Made by a program: the position numbers and the translations under genes. From the NCBI GenBank assembly GCA_001414345.1, contig LLCB01000057.1, forward strand, positions 62,001 to 126,000: 64,000 bases of DNA, written 5' to 3'. How positions within the stretch are numbered: position 1 is the first letter of the stretch; each line of letters begins with the position of its first letter. The notes under the pieces are model-generated. The model was not told where the DNA came from. It saw only the letters and a list, made by a program, of their open reading frames with translations, and searched no databases. This document shows positions 1-10,649 of this stretch, in pieces. This stretch comes from Hymenoscyphus infarciens (lineage: Eukaryota > Ascomycota > Leotiomycetes > Helotiales > Helotiaceae).

Positions 1-923
1 CGTCCCTATGTTGGTACTCTTAAGTATCTCAAGAGGATGCTTCCCTTTGAGAAAACCCTCCAAGGCCGCAGGAAAATTGGAACTCATTATTCATATACTT
101 CAATTCTTCCACCCTTTTCGCTTCACAAAATATCCGGCGTTATAAAGGCTGTTTGCTCCATAATTCGGGTTCTTGTTTGGCTTCTAATACGTTCCAGATT
201 TTGATATTACAGTGAAGTGAGACAAGGAGATTGAAGTTAAGAGTAGAGAGACCTATTATCTTGACTCTCATTGTTCAGATAAGTTTCGGAAAATGACTTT
301 CATTGCTCCGTACGAGAAAGCTAGGATAATTATGAATACTAGGAAGGTCCAACCCTAGGCAATCAATTAGTTTGTCTCCTGAACATCTGATAATGACAAC
401 AACCTCGTTTAGATAGCAACCCCGTTTAGATAGCAACCCCGTTAAGATAGCGGCCTTTGAAAGTTGAAACCGTTTGCTGAACTCTTTTGAATCCCCTCCG
501 AAGTTAAGGTTAAAGTAAAAATAACCTTAAGCATAAGCAAGGTTATGATCTTTGCCGGGATAACCCAAGCGCGAAGACAAACTTCCGCCTGTCACTCATA
601 GAGTTTCGAGGTGTTTCCAAACAATCACAAGTATATTTTAAGGTTGGAATGTCGTCAGCTGATGAAACGGTTCCGAGTGTTTGGATGTATCGGAGTTGGG
701 ACTGATGTGATGTCATGTTACAAAGGAGGAAAGAAAACATTCTCCCTTATACCTACCTGACCTCCCTTAGGGTGAAAAAGGGGAACCTGCTTCCTAGAAG
801 TTGAAAATCTAGATATGCATAACTTCTAATAATCATAATCCCATATAGGCCGCGTTGACCAATTATGTACAACCCGACGCCATGGTCCTGTAAAGTGCAC
901 AATGCTGTACTTGTATACTGGTT
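1..923. other. Intergenic, no gene seen
   Basis: I see no convincing coding region here. The only open frame longer than 60 codons before the first gene (543-740, minus) has no recognisable domain and biased composition, so I treat it as chance. The stretch holds the downstream side of the etfB gene and a small 17-base tandem repeat (listed separately). The left window edge may cut a neighbouring gene's untranslated region, but nothing shows that. Confidence 0.6.
400..450 (+). repeat. 17-base tandem repeat, three copies
   Basis: Three adjacent 17-base units of the form CAACCYCGTTWAGATAG occur at 400-416, 417-433 and 434-450, differing at one or two positions. A fourth, broken start follows. 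There is no spacer, so this is a minisatellite and not a CRISPR-like array. No function can be assigned. Confidence 0.85.
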
Positions 924-1858
924 TTAGATTGCTCCCAATTCCTTCAACTTGGCAATCATTCCATCGACATCAGCCACCTTTCCACCGCCTTGCCTTGGTG
1001 GTGGTTCTGAACATCGAATTAGCATGGCATCCTAGACCTCCATCTGCAAAAATATACAACTTACCAATAACCTTCAAAGTCTTCAGCCTCCTTGCAACAT
1101 CAACTCCCAAATCCGCCGCACTAATCTTCTCAATCTTCTTCTTCTTTGCCTTCATGATATTTGGCAAACTGGCATAACGCGGCTCATTCAACCTCAAATC
1201 CGCCGTGATAACCATCGGCAACCTACTCTTCACAGTCTCAGTCCCACCATCAACTTCCTTCTCAACCACAACTCCCTTCCCATCTCCCTCGAATCCCACC
1301 TTACTAGCCTGCGTAGCTTGCGGCCACCCCAGTAAGCCAGCGAGCATCTGCCCAGTCTGCCCCGCATCATCATCGATACTCTGTTTTCCCAGTACCACCA
1401 AATCAATCTTCTCCTTCTCAACCACAGCCCTCAGTAATTTCGCCACACCTAGAGGTTCAATCTCCTCCCCATCCTTAGTTTCAACATGTATAGAACGATC
1501 GGCGCCCATAGCCATGGCTGTTCGTAGTATATCGGCGGATTTGGGGGGACCGGCTGTGAAGGCTATGATTTCGCTGACGCCGTGGGGGTAGGTTTTCTTC
1601 TCGCGGATTCGAACGGATTCTTCGATTGAGAGCTCGTCGAAGGGGTTCATGCTGTGTTTTACCCCTGCTGTCTCGACGGCTGTTTGGGCTTTGTTGACGC
1701 GGGGTTTGACCTGTTGATATGGTGGTGAGCATTTGCCTTCTGGCGAGTGAAGAGAGGGAGGGGCAGCTGTTTGGGGGGTTGATGCGGAGGGAAATTGGGG
1801 GACTAACTGCATAGTCAATTACCCGCTTTACGGGGACGAGTATTCGAAGGCCTGACAT
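924..1858 (-). CDS. etfB: Electron transfer flavoprotein beta subunit
   Basis: Mitochondrial matrix ETF beta subunit. With the alpha subunit it carries electrons from acyl-CoA dehydrogenases to ETF-ubiquinone oxidoreductase (fatty acid and amino acid oxidation). Three exons on the minus strand: 1808-1858, 1065-1710 and 924-1006, with introns 1711-1807 (GTTAGT..CAG) and 1007-1064 (GTAAGT..CAG), giving 259 residues, the usual family length. The N-terminus reads [17 protein letters not shown] and joins in frame to [10 protein letters not shown]. The middle holds [11 protein letters not shown] and a run from [11 protein letters not shown] through SLPNIMKAK, which is the family signature around the AMP/FAD-binding region. 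The C-terminal exon ends [24 protein letters not shown]. Reading through the second intron would give a wrong C-terminus. Family identity is very secure; splice sites are inferred by eye. Confidence 0.96.
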
Positions 1859-2391
1859 GGTTGCTGTGTATGTTTGGGGAGGTGATTGAGAGTCGTTCTG
1901 TAGAATAGCTCCAAGCTTGTTCGGCTCCCCACGATTTTATTTACTGCCGAGGTTAGCGATATCCACGTGATTGGCCTAAAAGGGGAACTATATATAGAAC
2001 CCTTCTGCTAAATCTTTCAATTATGATTTTACGCATAAGTTCTGTTTTGAAGTCACTGAACTTTGCGTCTTTTCCTTTAACTTTCCAGGACTGAAAAAAC
2101 TTGAGTTGCGAACCTAATGTGAGATGCTTGTCCAAAAGATTTGGATCAAATATTTTAAATTGTTCCGGGTCCTTGGAGAAAAAAGCTAGAGTAACAGGCT
2201 ATATAGAGAGGCGCGAACCTGAAATCTTTACTAACCACCGTGCAGAATCCAAGAAATGCTGATGCAAATCCAACGTAAAATCAGTTGAGTGACCATAACA
2301 TTTTACATTTTTTGGCGGAATTTCAAATTACAACGCCCTAAAAGCACATGGTATCTAGTACATAACGCATTAATTAATCAGCTCAAAGCCC
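1859..2391. other. Intergenic, promoter side of etfB
   Basis: This gap of 533 bases lies between the start of etfB (minus) and the end of the rhodopsin-domain gene (minus), so it should hold the etfB promoter and the 3' region of the upstream gene. It is moderately AT-rich with no coding signal that I trust. Confidence 0.5.
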
Positions 2392-4250
2392 TCATTCCCT
2401 ACTCCCAGAACTGCTCCTGCCAGGAACAGGCGATGCCCTCGCCGTGACAACAGTCTTATTTCCACCCCCAGCCCCATCATACATCTTACTATCACCCGTC
2501 CCCGGATCCCCAGGAAACTGTCTTACACTCCCTCTCTCAACCTCCACAACAGTGGTTTCCCACACCTCAAGAGGAACATTGCCATTTCCCCCTGCTCCAA
2601 TGATGTATTCCTCACTTTCTGTTCTACCCAGTCGATTTGTAGTTGTTCCTTCCCACCAACTCCTATCTCCTGTCCCTTGACTTTTGGACATCTTTGTTCC
2701 AGTTACGGTTCCGCCTTTGGCACTATTGCTGGCTATCATTTGGCGTGTTCCGCCAGTTATTTTTGTGAGGGGGTTGGATTTGGAACGTGAACGTTGGCCA
2801 GAGGAGTTGTTGATGAAGGAGCGGAGCTTGAAAATTCGTCGCATGAGTGTCCAGCATAGGGGAATGTTGGCGACCATGATTGCGGTACTGGCTTCTCGGA
2901 TGTACCACTGAGAGGGATGGTTAGCCTTTGACTTGTAGATGGTTTCCGGAAGATATTATGGTCAGTGGATATTGGAGATGATTCTGTCAACAGCAGCGAA
3001 AGGAGGATTGGAAATGAGCATACAAATGTCCACATGGGGGAAAATGGTTGAGAAAAAGACCAGTATTTGTTCAGGCAAGCTGAAAGAATCTATTCCAAAG
3101 TCAGCTAAAGTTCAATATTTTCCAAAAAACGGTACTTACAACGAATCCTCCCATTCCAAAGAGACCACAGAGGATAAATTTTCTAATCGAATTAGTTTTT
3201 GGACACGGTAGTTGCATGTGGGGGGTTGCATAGGGAGTTGTTGCATAGGTTCATCAAAGTTGCTTGGGAGACTGTTGCGTAGGAGTATAACTAACTTGGT
3301 GCGTGGGAGTTGCGAGCTAATCAAAATCGGTAACGGAATGCAAAGCATCATCAAATCAGTCGTGAGATTAAAAACCGCGTTGGTAATTAAATGGTGCAAA
3401 GCAGTAGAGCATTGGACGTTGTCGGAAGGAACCTGCCAGTAATGCGAGAAAGGGCGACACCACACTCCGAAATACAGAATCTCCATAATGATGAAGCTTC
3501 CTGCCACATAGCCACCGACAAATTTGACAGCGAGATGTTGCTTTAGGCCCAGGGTGAGTTTGTTGTACATCAAGAGCAAGCAGACCTTACACCCCCAGAT
3601 GGTCAATATCATACTTTGTTCAACGACGAGCACCAATTTGGATCCTAGGATTCGAGATTTGATGCTTTCGGGTGTCAGAAGGGGGATGTCCTCGGGCAAG
3701 ATCAAGTTGGAATCCAGATGTGCGACGTTATTCATGACGGTGACTAAAATGGTGTAGAAAATCCATACGTGGGTTAGCTCCCTCCATTGCCTCATAAATT
3801 CTTGCACAATTTGAAGCATTGCGCAAGAAGGATTAGAAGAATCGAGAAGTCGATTACCCGATTCTTCTAAACCTTCTCGCACAATAGATATAATTCTTCG
3901 GGGATCGCATAGAAAAGCAGTGTGCCCAGCGGAAGACCTTGCTCGGTAAGGTGGTGGTGGTGCACTTACAAATGTGACCATCATCACATAATCTTCTGGT
4001 TGGAAACGCATAATGGAACCCAATTGTTGCCATCTTGAGATACTATCGATGATAGGTTAGTATCATCTTGAATTGTGCAAGTGACGCAAAACTTACTATC
4101 TGACCATGAAAACCACTGCTGCAAACCCATACCAGATCCATCTAGATGGTCGTCAGTCTTCTTTCCTTTTTTAAACGTCACGTTGGTAAACATATCCAAT
4201 GGTGCAAAACGAAACAACAGATCTTACGATTCTATATGGATTGACAACAT
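2392..4250 (-). CDS. Fungal rhodopsin-domain integral membrane protein
   Basis: Seven-helix plasma-membrane protein of the fungal rhodopsin-domain (PTH11/SAT4-like) superfamily. Such proteins are suspected receptors, with no enzyme activity known. Proposed exons (minus): 4228-4250, 4097-4141, 3970-4042, 3296-3777, 3140-3182, 3024-3089, 2392-2907, together 415 residues. The joins restore family blocks: WIWYGFAAVVFMVR, RFQPEDYVMMVTF, FYTILVTVMNNVAH, LLMYNKLTLGLKQ, FGVWCRPFSHYW, QCSTALHHLITNAVFNL, TDLMMLCIPLPILI, FILCGLFGMGGFVIL, LNKYWSF, then WYIREAST and IPLCWTLMRRIF. The C-terminal ~140 residues are a low-complexity Gly/Ser/Thr-rich cytoplasmic tail. The first exon and the 192-base intron 3778-3969 are least certain: that intron is open in frame and its acceptor (GGGAG) is purine-rich. 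A truncated relative lies at 19,346-19,822. Confidence 0.85.
3796..3875. repeat. Stacked inverted repeats inside an intron
   Basis: Inside the proposed 192-base intron of the rhodopsin-domain gene, TTAGAAGAATCG (from 3833) is followed after 14 bases by its perfect complement CGATTCTTCTAA. With a few mismatches the arms extend to about 25 bases. Just beside it TTCTTGCACAAT pairs with ATTGCGCAAGAA (3799-3828). The RNA could fold into two adjacent hairpins. Confidence 0.75.
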
Positions 4251-5482
4251 GTTTTTTTGAATGTTACCCCAGGTTTCTCCAACCAGATCATTCCGTCACA
4301 ATTGTCGATGAAATCTGGTTCTCAAAACCATTAGAAATGTAGAGACGAAGAAGAACTGACGAGGACAACCTCACCCAAATATAACTTCTGGAGAATGCAT
4401 ACTAGTCCACCGGGTCTCGCTGCACGTAGTGCCTCGGGCTCGTACACTTTCCTCCATTTGTAACAGTGCCGAAGTGGATAAGAATTGGAGATTTGGAAAC
4501 TGGTAAGTGCTTTGCATCCCGCTGTCCAATGACTGACGCTAATGATATGGGACTAATCGCTGTTTCCTTGAAAACTCGGGGCCCTTGAACCCAGGACTGG
4601 GAGTAACAGAGTTTTGAGCGCCAATCATGGAGAAAGCGTGCAGCGGGGAGAAGATGTGTGCGGAGGCGAAGGATAGTGGAGTGATTATCTTGTTGATTAC
4701 AGGTCCCAGTTGGAAAAACCTCCATACGAAACTCAGGGGAAGCACGGCAGGTGATGGAACATCGGAGCCTCAGAAGTTAGAACGGTGGTTTGCTGCTTCC
4801 TAATTCTGAACTTCCCTCAAGCCACAGCCGTTTCCATATCTCATGCCAACCTTCCAGGATGAACAGACCGAACAATGATCCGTGACGCGGGAGACGTAAG
4901 AAGACGAGTAGTTTGGCTGTGAATTGTCTGTGCGGTCTACAGACAATTAAGGGAGAGTAATGCCGAAGGTCGATGGTAACCAATACAAAATGGCCGAGAA
5001 GGTTTACATTGTGGGAAAAAGAGGAACATGTTCGTCATTGGAATGCGATCGATCTGAGGAGGATTTTAGGTTTGAAGAGGCGAAGGGCTCATGCTATCAA
5101 ACCTTAATAGCCGGTACCTTGACTTCGAGAAGAACTATAAATTGTCTGGTTTTTCATATACTGTAATACCCTGAACTCCTCTGCGGTTTGCAAATAATTT
5201 CTTCTTTTTGAAATGAACAGTCTTGAATGACAGCAGTGCGGAAGAATATGGCTCAAGCAAAAATCCATACACGATCAGTACGAACGAAAGTGCGCATTAG
5301 ATCTCCGATTGTCACCCATGTGCGGATGATCCATTCGAAACAACTCGATAGTACCCAACGTTCAGACCATAAACCTCGCAAGGATCAAGCTTCTTTTCAA
5401 TTCTAATTGATTGGATCTCGACCAGATTGTTCCATCAGTATCAAATAACTCGATAAAACGGCAAACTTGCGATTTGATTAGA

Positions 5483-5770
5483 GTTTTACTAAATCCCCTG
5501 ACCCTTTCAACTAAATCGCCTGATCCTTTTAACCAAATCGCCTGATCTAACCTGATTAGGCACTCTTATTACGCGCGCATAATACTAATTCTCTATTCTA
5601 AGAGATAGTGACCTGGTTTTGAGGTTAGGGTTTGTTAGGGTTGGGTTAGGGCTAGGGATAAGGGTTAGTGATATATGATTTTGTACTTTGGTAGTGTTCG
5701 CGACCGGAAAATGTCCTAATTTGGTTAGATCAGGGGATTTAGTCAAAAGGGTCAGGGGATTTAGTAAAAC
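5483..5770. mobile_element. Foldback/MITE-like element with inverted ends
   Basis: The left end starts GTTTTACTAAATCCCCTGAC at 5483 and the right end, read on the minus strand from 5770, starts with the same 20 bases. The similarity then continues through a tandem sub-motif (AAATCGCCTGATC on the left, AAATCCCCTGATC on the right). The left arm carries one more copy of this ~22-base sub-unit than the right arm. No transposase is encoded in the 288 bases, so this is a nonautonomous foldback or MITE-like element. No clean target-site duplication is visible. Confidence 0.75.
5624..5670 (+). repeat. Telomere-like TTAGGG motifs, interstitial
   Basis: Within the foldback element the + strand reads GAGGTTAGGGTTTGTTAGGG, then TTGGGTTAGGGCTAGGG and AAGGGTTAG. 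There are three exact TTAGGG hexamers (the fungal and animal telomere unit) plus degenerate neighbours in under 50 bases. It is too short and broken to be a working telomere. Confidence 0.75.
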
Positions 5771-6340
5771 TTACTTCTTATTGAGGCCCATGAGGTTCCT
5801 TGCGGATGGATATAGAGCAACGTTGGGCAACTTGGGGGAATGGGCAGGACGTAAGGGTAGCTACTAGTGTATTGCCGGGTATTTTGCAAGATATTTTGTA
5901 TGTGATTTGATCAACCCAAGGATTCCGGGATTACGAAACATCCTGTCCGATCCTCCAAGAGGCTGTAACCTTAATCGACTCCAGTCTCCGTCTTTCCGTA
6001 AGCTTACGGATTCAACCTCACAACTTCCATAGACCTTGACCATGCCAGATGAAATTGCACTACTACTAGCACCCAGAAGGTCACCGGCTGATGCACCTTT
6101 GAAAGATGTTCGTGTTGGCGCCGTGCAGTTTGTGAAAAGGGGAAAGTCTCGTGTGACAGTGGCCAACACGTGGGAAAGGTGGGGATGAACTCAGGAGTCA
6201 ATTTCTTGAAGGGACTCACGAGGGACAATAAAAAGCGGCAGTAATTATCTTTCATTCTTCCAACTTCTTAGGAGAATTTGAAGTATTAATCCAGTCGTTT
6301 AGAAGAATTGAAGTTGGTCATTCCAACCATCTGGGTTAAA

Positions 6341-6455
6341 CTCAAATTGCCCAGAGTATTTAGGATAATTTACCTACATTGCCCTAGAAAGCTGTAACAA
6401 TGAGCAGCTACAAACATGAAGTATTTACTGCCGCTTTTAAAGTCCACCGCGAGGG
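6341..6455. repeat. Dispersed short repeat, copy 1
   Basis: This copy contains TAGGATAATTTACCTACATT, then CCCTAGAAAGCTGTAACAA and, 40 bases on, GTATTTACTGCCGCTTTTA. The same order of blocks recurs near 6.9, 11.1, 20.5 and 35.3 kb. The front half is a loose palindrome (GGATAATT facing a complementary CCCTAG block). It is noncoding; an old MITE or solo-LTR fragment is likely. Confidence 0.65.
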
Positions 6456-6870
6456 GTCGTCACCATGGACAATACGAGGGTCCAAGTTTGCGGCGTTGTG
6501 CTCAAAAGAGTACTCGACCAAGATTTTAAATAGCGTTCGAGAGACTGGGCTCTGAGGGAATTTGATAGAAACAACGAACATAATATCGAGGTGATTTTGG
6601 GAAATATCATGACTTGATATCCTTATTGGTCTCAGTACCCTACTACTTAGAGGGTACCAGGACATTTGAAAATTGAAATGATACAAACAAAAAAGAACAA
6701 AGTACAGAATAACGACTCAACATGTTCAAATTTTTATACAACCAAAATCTGTGAAATGAAACGGATACCAACCCAACAGCTGTTAACCTCGTTGCCAAAG
6801 TGACAAGCGACATTCGATATGTTCATGACAAGCCCTGGGGAGGACTAATTGGGAGAAGGATTGTTCCAAA

Positions 6871-6970
6871 ACACCCAAATTGTTCCAAGTACCTAGGATA
6901 ATTTACTTGAATTACCCTAGAAGTTGGAACAACGAGGATTGGATCGGTAGGCCCGAACTTGAAGTATTTA
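6871..6970. repeat. Dispersed short repeat, copy 2
   Basis: This is the best-preserved palindromic half: TTGTTCCAAGTACCTAGG, AATTTACTTGAATTACCCT and AGAAGTTGGAACAACGAGG, where TTGTTCCAA faces TTGGAACAA. It continues to GAACTTGAAGTATTTA, where copies 1, 4 and 5 go on to the CTGCCGCTTTT block. This copy diverges there. Confidence 0.65.
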
Positions 6971-7180
6971 TGGGATTTCAAACCTCATAATCTAGGCACC
7001 AAAGAACGCGTGACGCGTGGGAAAATCTTTGGTAACACCTGACGTAGGTATGCGCTGCAAGCCAAAATAGCAAGCCCAAATCGCAACAAAGAAAACAGAG
7101 CCAGACTCAACAACTACACCCATTCATTCGCCAGAGCATCCAACTATGCGCATTAGCTTCATCTGCCAACCACCCTCGCC

Positions 7181-9085
7181 ATGACAGACTGGAACAAACT
7201 CAAGGTCGTTGACCTCAAGGCGGAATTGAAGAAAAGAGGCCTTGCGCAAACTGGTCTCAAGCCTGCGCTGGTTGCGAGATTGACAGCTGCAGAGAATGAA
7301 GAGGGCTCCGAGAGCGAGGCGACGGTACAGGGAGACGCTGCAAAGCCAGGTGCCGCTGCTAGCTCTGCAACATCCCCGGATACGATATCACCCATTCAAC
7401 CCTCTACGGATCTGACTTCGCAAATACCACTCAATGAAACCCAGGATGTTGCGCCAGAAGCTGAGCAAGAGGCTACGGAACCGCTGGCACAAACCACTCC
7501 TCTACCCGCTGTGATTGAGGAGACTCCAATCCAAGGGGGGCAGCTTGAACAAACACCTGCAGAGCCAGCTGCCACCCGGGAGACTCCTATACCAGTCCTC
7601 GACTCCCACCACTCTACCTTGCCTTCTGCCGAACCTAAAGAAATCCTCGAGGACAAGAACAAAAGAAAGCGAAGATCGCAAAGCCCTCCTCCTTCTGCTA
7701 CCGACGCGGCGCATAAACGACTTAGACAAGATGACGAAGATATGACCGGAATGGACGAAGTTGCGCCTCAAGAAAGTACAAAGGAAAACTCCGCCGATGT
7801 TTTTGGTGAACAATCAGGAATTAAAGATTTTGCTATGAAGGAAGGCAGGGAGGTGGTTGAACCGGATCCAGAAGAGAAGGAGCTACCCGTGGACAGCATG
7901 GCTGTGGATAACAAGGAAGTAACGGAGGTGGTTGATAAACCTAAATCTGAGCAGCTTTCAGAAGAGAAGGGGCGACCTGCGAACAATATGGATGTTGATG
8001 TCAAGGAAGGGAGTACCCCTCTTGAGCCCACTGATACCTCACCCTCGCGAAATCTCTCACGAAACTACAAAGACCTCTTCACAGCACCAAGCATGCCTTC
8101 TTTAGAAAATTCGACATCGCGCGATCCTGCGGACGCAATGGACACTGAGCTGCCTGATCGAATCATTACTCCGGCCAGACATCCAGCTACATCTGCTTTG
8201 TATATACGGAATTTCATGAGACCACTAAACCCCGGCCAACTGAAAAAATACATTGCAGATCTCGCAGCTCCTCCTTGTAGAGAATCCGATCCTGAAGTCA
8301 TTACTTATTTCTTCTTGGATCTTATCCGCACACATGCATTTATCTCCTTTGCCAATGTAGCTGCGGCATCTCGTGTACGTTCATCAATACATGATCGCAT
8401 TTGGCCTGATGAAAGAACAAGAAAGCCTCTTTGGGCGGACTTTATACCTGCAGAGAAGGTAGAGGAATGGTCTCAAGAAGAGCAAGCTGCGGGGGGAGGA
8501 CGTTCGTCGGCCAAGAAGTGGGAAGTCCATTATGAGGAAGACGAAGACCGCAATATTACAGCACACCTCCAAGAAATTACCAATTTCCCCGGTCCACGCC
8601 CACAGCCTGTACGACAACCATCAATTCCAATTCCACCACCTCAAGCTCCTTTCCAGCCGCGTGGGATTGAGAATGCTCCATCTGGTCCTCGAGCTTCTCA
8701 AAATAGAGCACCACGAGCTAGGAACGGGTTCTCGACTCTTGATCAACTCTTTAAAAGCACATCGGCAAGCCCCTTACTTTACTGGAAACCAGTTGACAAA
8801 GTGATTGCTGACAAGCGACTTGATAATATCGACTCTGCAACATCCAGAAATGCTCAGGGTCGGAGAGTCGAGGGGGAACTCAACAGATATACTTTCGAGG
8901 GCGTTGACATGTTAGTAGACCGTGGACCAGAAATATTTCCTGGAATTCGACCACCACCAGGCTTCAGAGGGCCACGAGGTGGTGGTGGGGGAGGACCTCC
9001 ACATAGAGGGCGCGGGGGTTATGGTCGACCAGAACGTTATGACAGTTATAGACGCGACAATCGAAGAGATGATAGGCGTTATTAA
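7181..9085 (+). CDS. Acinus-like SAP-domain RNA-processing protein
   Basis: Nuclear protein of 634 residues, one exon. Residues about 4-40 form a SAP DNA/RNA-binding domain (LKVVDLKAELKKRGL..LKPALVARL). Residues 60-300 are acidic and low-complexity with a basic KRKRR patch near 160. About 345-440 resemble the RRM-like region of Acinus (SALYIRNFMRPLNPGQLKKY). About 518-537 match the RNPS1-SAP18-binding motif (LDQLFKSTSASPLLYWKPV), and the C-terminus is Arg/Gly-rich (RGPRGGGGGG, RGRGGYGR). In animals Acinus with RNPS1 and SAP18 forms the ASAP complex at the exon junction complex; the same role here is inference. The start at 7181 fits because the SAP domain begins at once. It lies 0.5 kb upstream of a cyclin-L-like gene, another splicing-linked protein. 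Confidence 0.87.
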   Translation: MTDWNKLKVVDLKAELKKRGLAQTGLKPALVARLTAAENEEGSESEATVQGDAAKPGAAASSATSPDTISPIQPSTDLTSQIPLNETQDVAPEAEQEATEPLAQTTPLPAVIEETPIQGGQLEQTPAEPAATRETPIPVLDSHHSTLPSAEPKEILEDKNKRKRRSQSPPPSATDAAHKRLRQDDEDMTGMDEVAPQESTKENSADVFGEQSGIKDFAMKEGREVVEPDPEEKELPVDSMAVDNKEVTEVVDKPKSEQLSEEKGRPANNMDVDVKEGSTPLEPTDTSPSRNLSRNYKDLFTAPSMPSLENSTSRDPADAMDTELPDRIITPARHPATSALYIRNFMRPLNPGQLKKYIADLAAPPCRESDPEVITYFFLDLIRTHAFISFANVAAASRVRSSIHDRIWPDERTRKPLWADFIPAEKVEEWSQEEQAAGGGRSSAKKWEVHYEEDEDRNITAHLQEITNFPGPRPQPVRQPSIPIPPPQAPFQPRGIENAPSGPRASQNRAPRARNGFSTLDQLFKSTSASPLLYWKPVDKVIADKRLDNIDSATSRNAQGRRVEGELNRYTFEGVDMLVDRGPEIFPGIRPPPGFRGPRGGGGGGPPHRGRGGYGRPERYDSYRRDNRRDDRRY

Positions 9086-9630
9086 GAGAAAGCATTTGGT
9101 GGCGATGATTTTGCATTTTACGGAGTTTGGGGGAGGCAAAAATTTGATTACTTCGAAGGAAAATTTGTTGCATTGTGTGTACGATTATGGGACGATTCCT
9201 AGATGAGATGATGGTTGATGATACCCGGTGGGGGGTTCTTGCGAGATTTTAAAGCAATACAAAAAAAGCAATGCCAAAAAGATTCAAAGCTAGCTGTCTT
9301 TTGATCTCTACATGCTCTTTGAAGACACGTATTTCGCTCCAATATTTTGACCTGAATTGTTAATATTGAAATAAAGTTGAAAGGGCTTGAATAAAAGCGT
9401 CGTACCGTCTCCATTGTTCCATTTGTTATTTAGCAGAATAATTCTGAACCAACCCAGTTGTCTAGGACAATCAACTCCAATTCTTCCACACTATCATACC
9501 TAGGTACCTTACAGGTAGGGATGCTGAGCGGGGGTCAGCAAGGCTGAACCCCAGCCTCGTTGCACGTCCCAAAACCTCTCTCCAAAAACAACTCTCTGCT
9601 GCCACCGCAAGTCAACAACAACCCGAAATA
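9086..9630. other. Intergenic, Acinus-like to cyclin-L-like gene
   Basis: This spacer of 545 bases holds the 3' region of the Acinus-like gene and the promoter of the cyclin gene. At about 9450-9500 it carries GTCTAGGACAATCAACTCC with ATTCTTCCA, a degenerate fragment of the dispersed repeat family. No coding signal. Confidence 0.5.
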
Positions 9631-10649
9631 ATGTCCCACCTCTCAAATCCTCTCGCAACAGCAGACCAGCTCTACCAAAGATCCAATGCCCTCCCAATCG
9701 AAATCCAAGATAGCATCCGCTTCTACACAGCGCGTCTGACGCAAGCGGCTGGGATACTTCTGCGGCTACCGCAGGATATCACTGCGAAGGCCAATGTGCT
9801 GCTTTTTAGGTATTGGGTTGTTGATGATTTGATGGCTTGGGAGTTCAGTGTAAGTCAGACTCGAATCTGGTGGTGAGGAGGGAGAAGGGGGGAGTTGAGG
9901 GCTAATGAGAAGTATAGGATGTATCAGCAGCAACCGTTTACCTAACGGCCAAAATATCTGCGGAACCACGATCGCTGAGGAGTATCACGAATGTATACGC
10001 GTACCTACTTTCCTCCCCCTCTCTTCCTCTCTCGAAAATCACCAAATCAAACTCGAATACCCCCGAAGAGAGAATAGATCCTGAATCTTACTACCTCTCC
10101 GAAAGCACTTACATCACAACCCGCAATCGCCTCTTAAACATTGAAGGCCAAATCCTGAATGCTCTCGGTTTCGTAACAAATGTCGCGTTACCACATCCTC
10201 TGGCTGTTACATATCTTCAGACTTTGGATGTATTTTCCCACCCTGGCGAGCAGGGGAAGAAGTTGGCGAAACGGACGGTGGAGTATTTGAATACTGCTCT
10301 TCTGAGTCCGCAGATGTTGTATTTAACGCATCAACCCTCAAGTTTGGCGACCGCCGCGATTTATCTTGCAGCTAGGGAGATAGGGGTCAAGATGCCGGAT
10401 GTGGAGTGGTGGGAGGTCTTCGATTGTGAAAGAGAGGAATTGGGCTTCTTGGTTGTGGGGATGGGGAGTTTAGCTGGATTAGTAAAAAGGGAGGCGGAGA
10501 GATGGGGAGAGAGGGGAATGATTAGTAGACTGGTTGTTAGAGAGGAGGTTAAGTTCTTGAATGGAGGGGAGAGGGAAGACGAGGAGGCTGAGATGGCTAG
10601 GTTGATGGATGAGAAGGTTCCGGGGGAGGGAATCGTGGAGGGAGTTTAG
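9631..10649 (+). CDS. Cyclin-L-like protein
   Basis: Cyclin with two cyclin folds, closest in pattern to cyclin L, the partner of CDK11-type kinases in transcription and splicing. Two exons, 9631-9849 and 9918-10,649, with intron 9850-9917 (GTAAGT..ATAG), give 316 residues. The diagnostic segment TQAAGILLRLPQ (about residue 40) matches the cyclin-L TAGILLRLPQ block. The second exon restores SAATVYLTAKISAEPRS..ITNVYAY (cyclin box 1) and LLNIEGQILNALGFVTNV, HPLAVTYLQTL, then ATAAIYLAAREIGV (box 2). The tail from about 270 is Glu/Arg-rich without the long RS domain of animal cyclin L. It follows the Acinus-like gene on the same strand, but shared regulation is not shown. Confidence 0.85.

Larger units (their letters stand above)
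4251..7180. other. Long noncoding spacer with repeat relics
   Basis: This spacer of nearly 3 kb separates the rhodopsin-domain gene from the Acinus-like gene. Open frames at 4402-5166, 5864-6255 and 6408-6686 have no family resemblance and no splice-consistent extension, so I do not call them genes. What is visible is a foldback element (5483-5770) with telomere-like motifs and several copies of a dispersed short repeat (6341-6455, 6871-6970, possibly 6250-6330), listed separately. Confidence 0.6.

Noticed and set aside
400..450. CRISPR-like array
   Set aside because: The 17-base units are directly adjacent with no unique spacers, and the genome is fungal; it is a minisatellite.
4402..5166. 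Possible small genes on both strands
   Set aside because: Short frames without domains, no consistent splice joins and no resemblance to known proteins; they lie upstream of the rhodopsin-domain gene and are probably chance.
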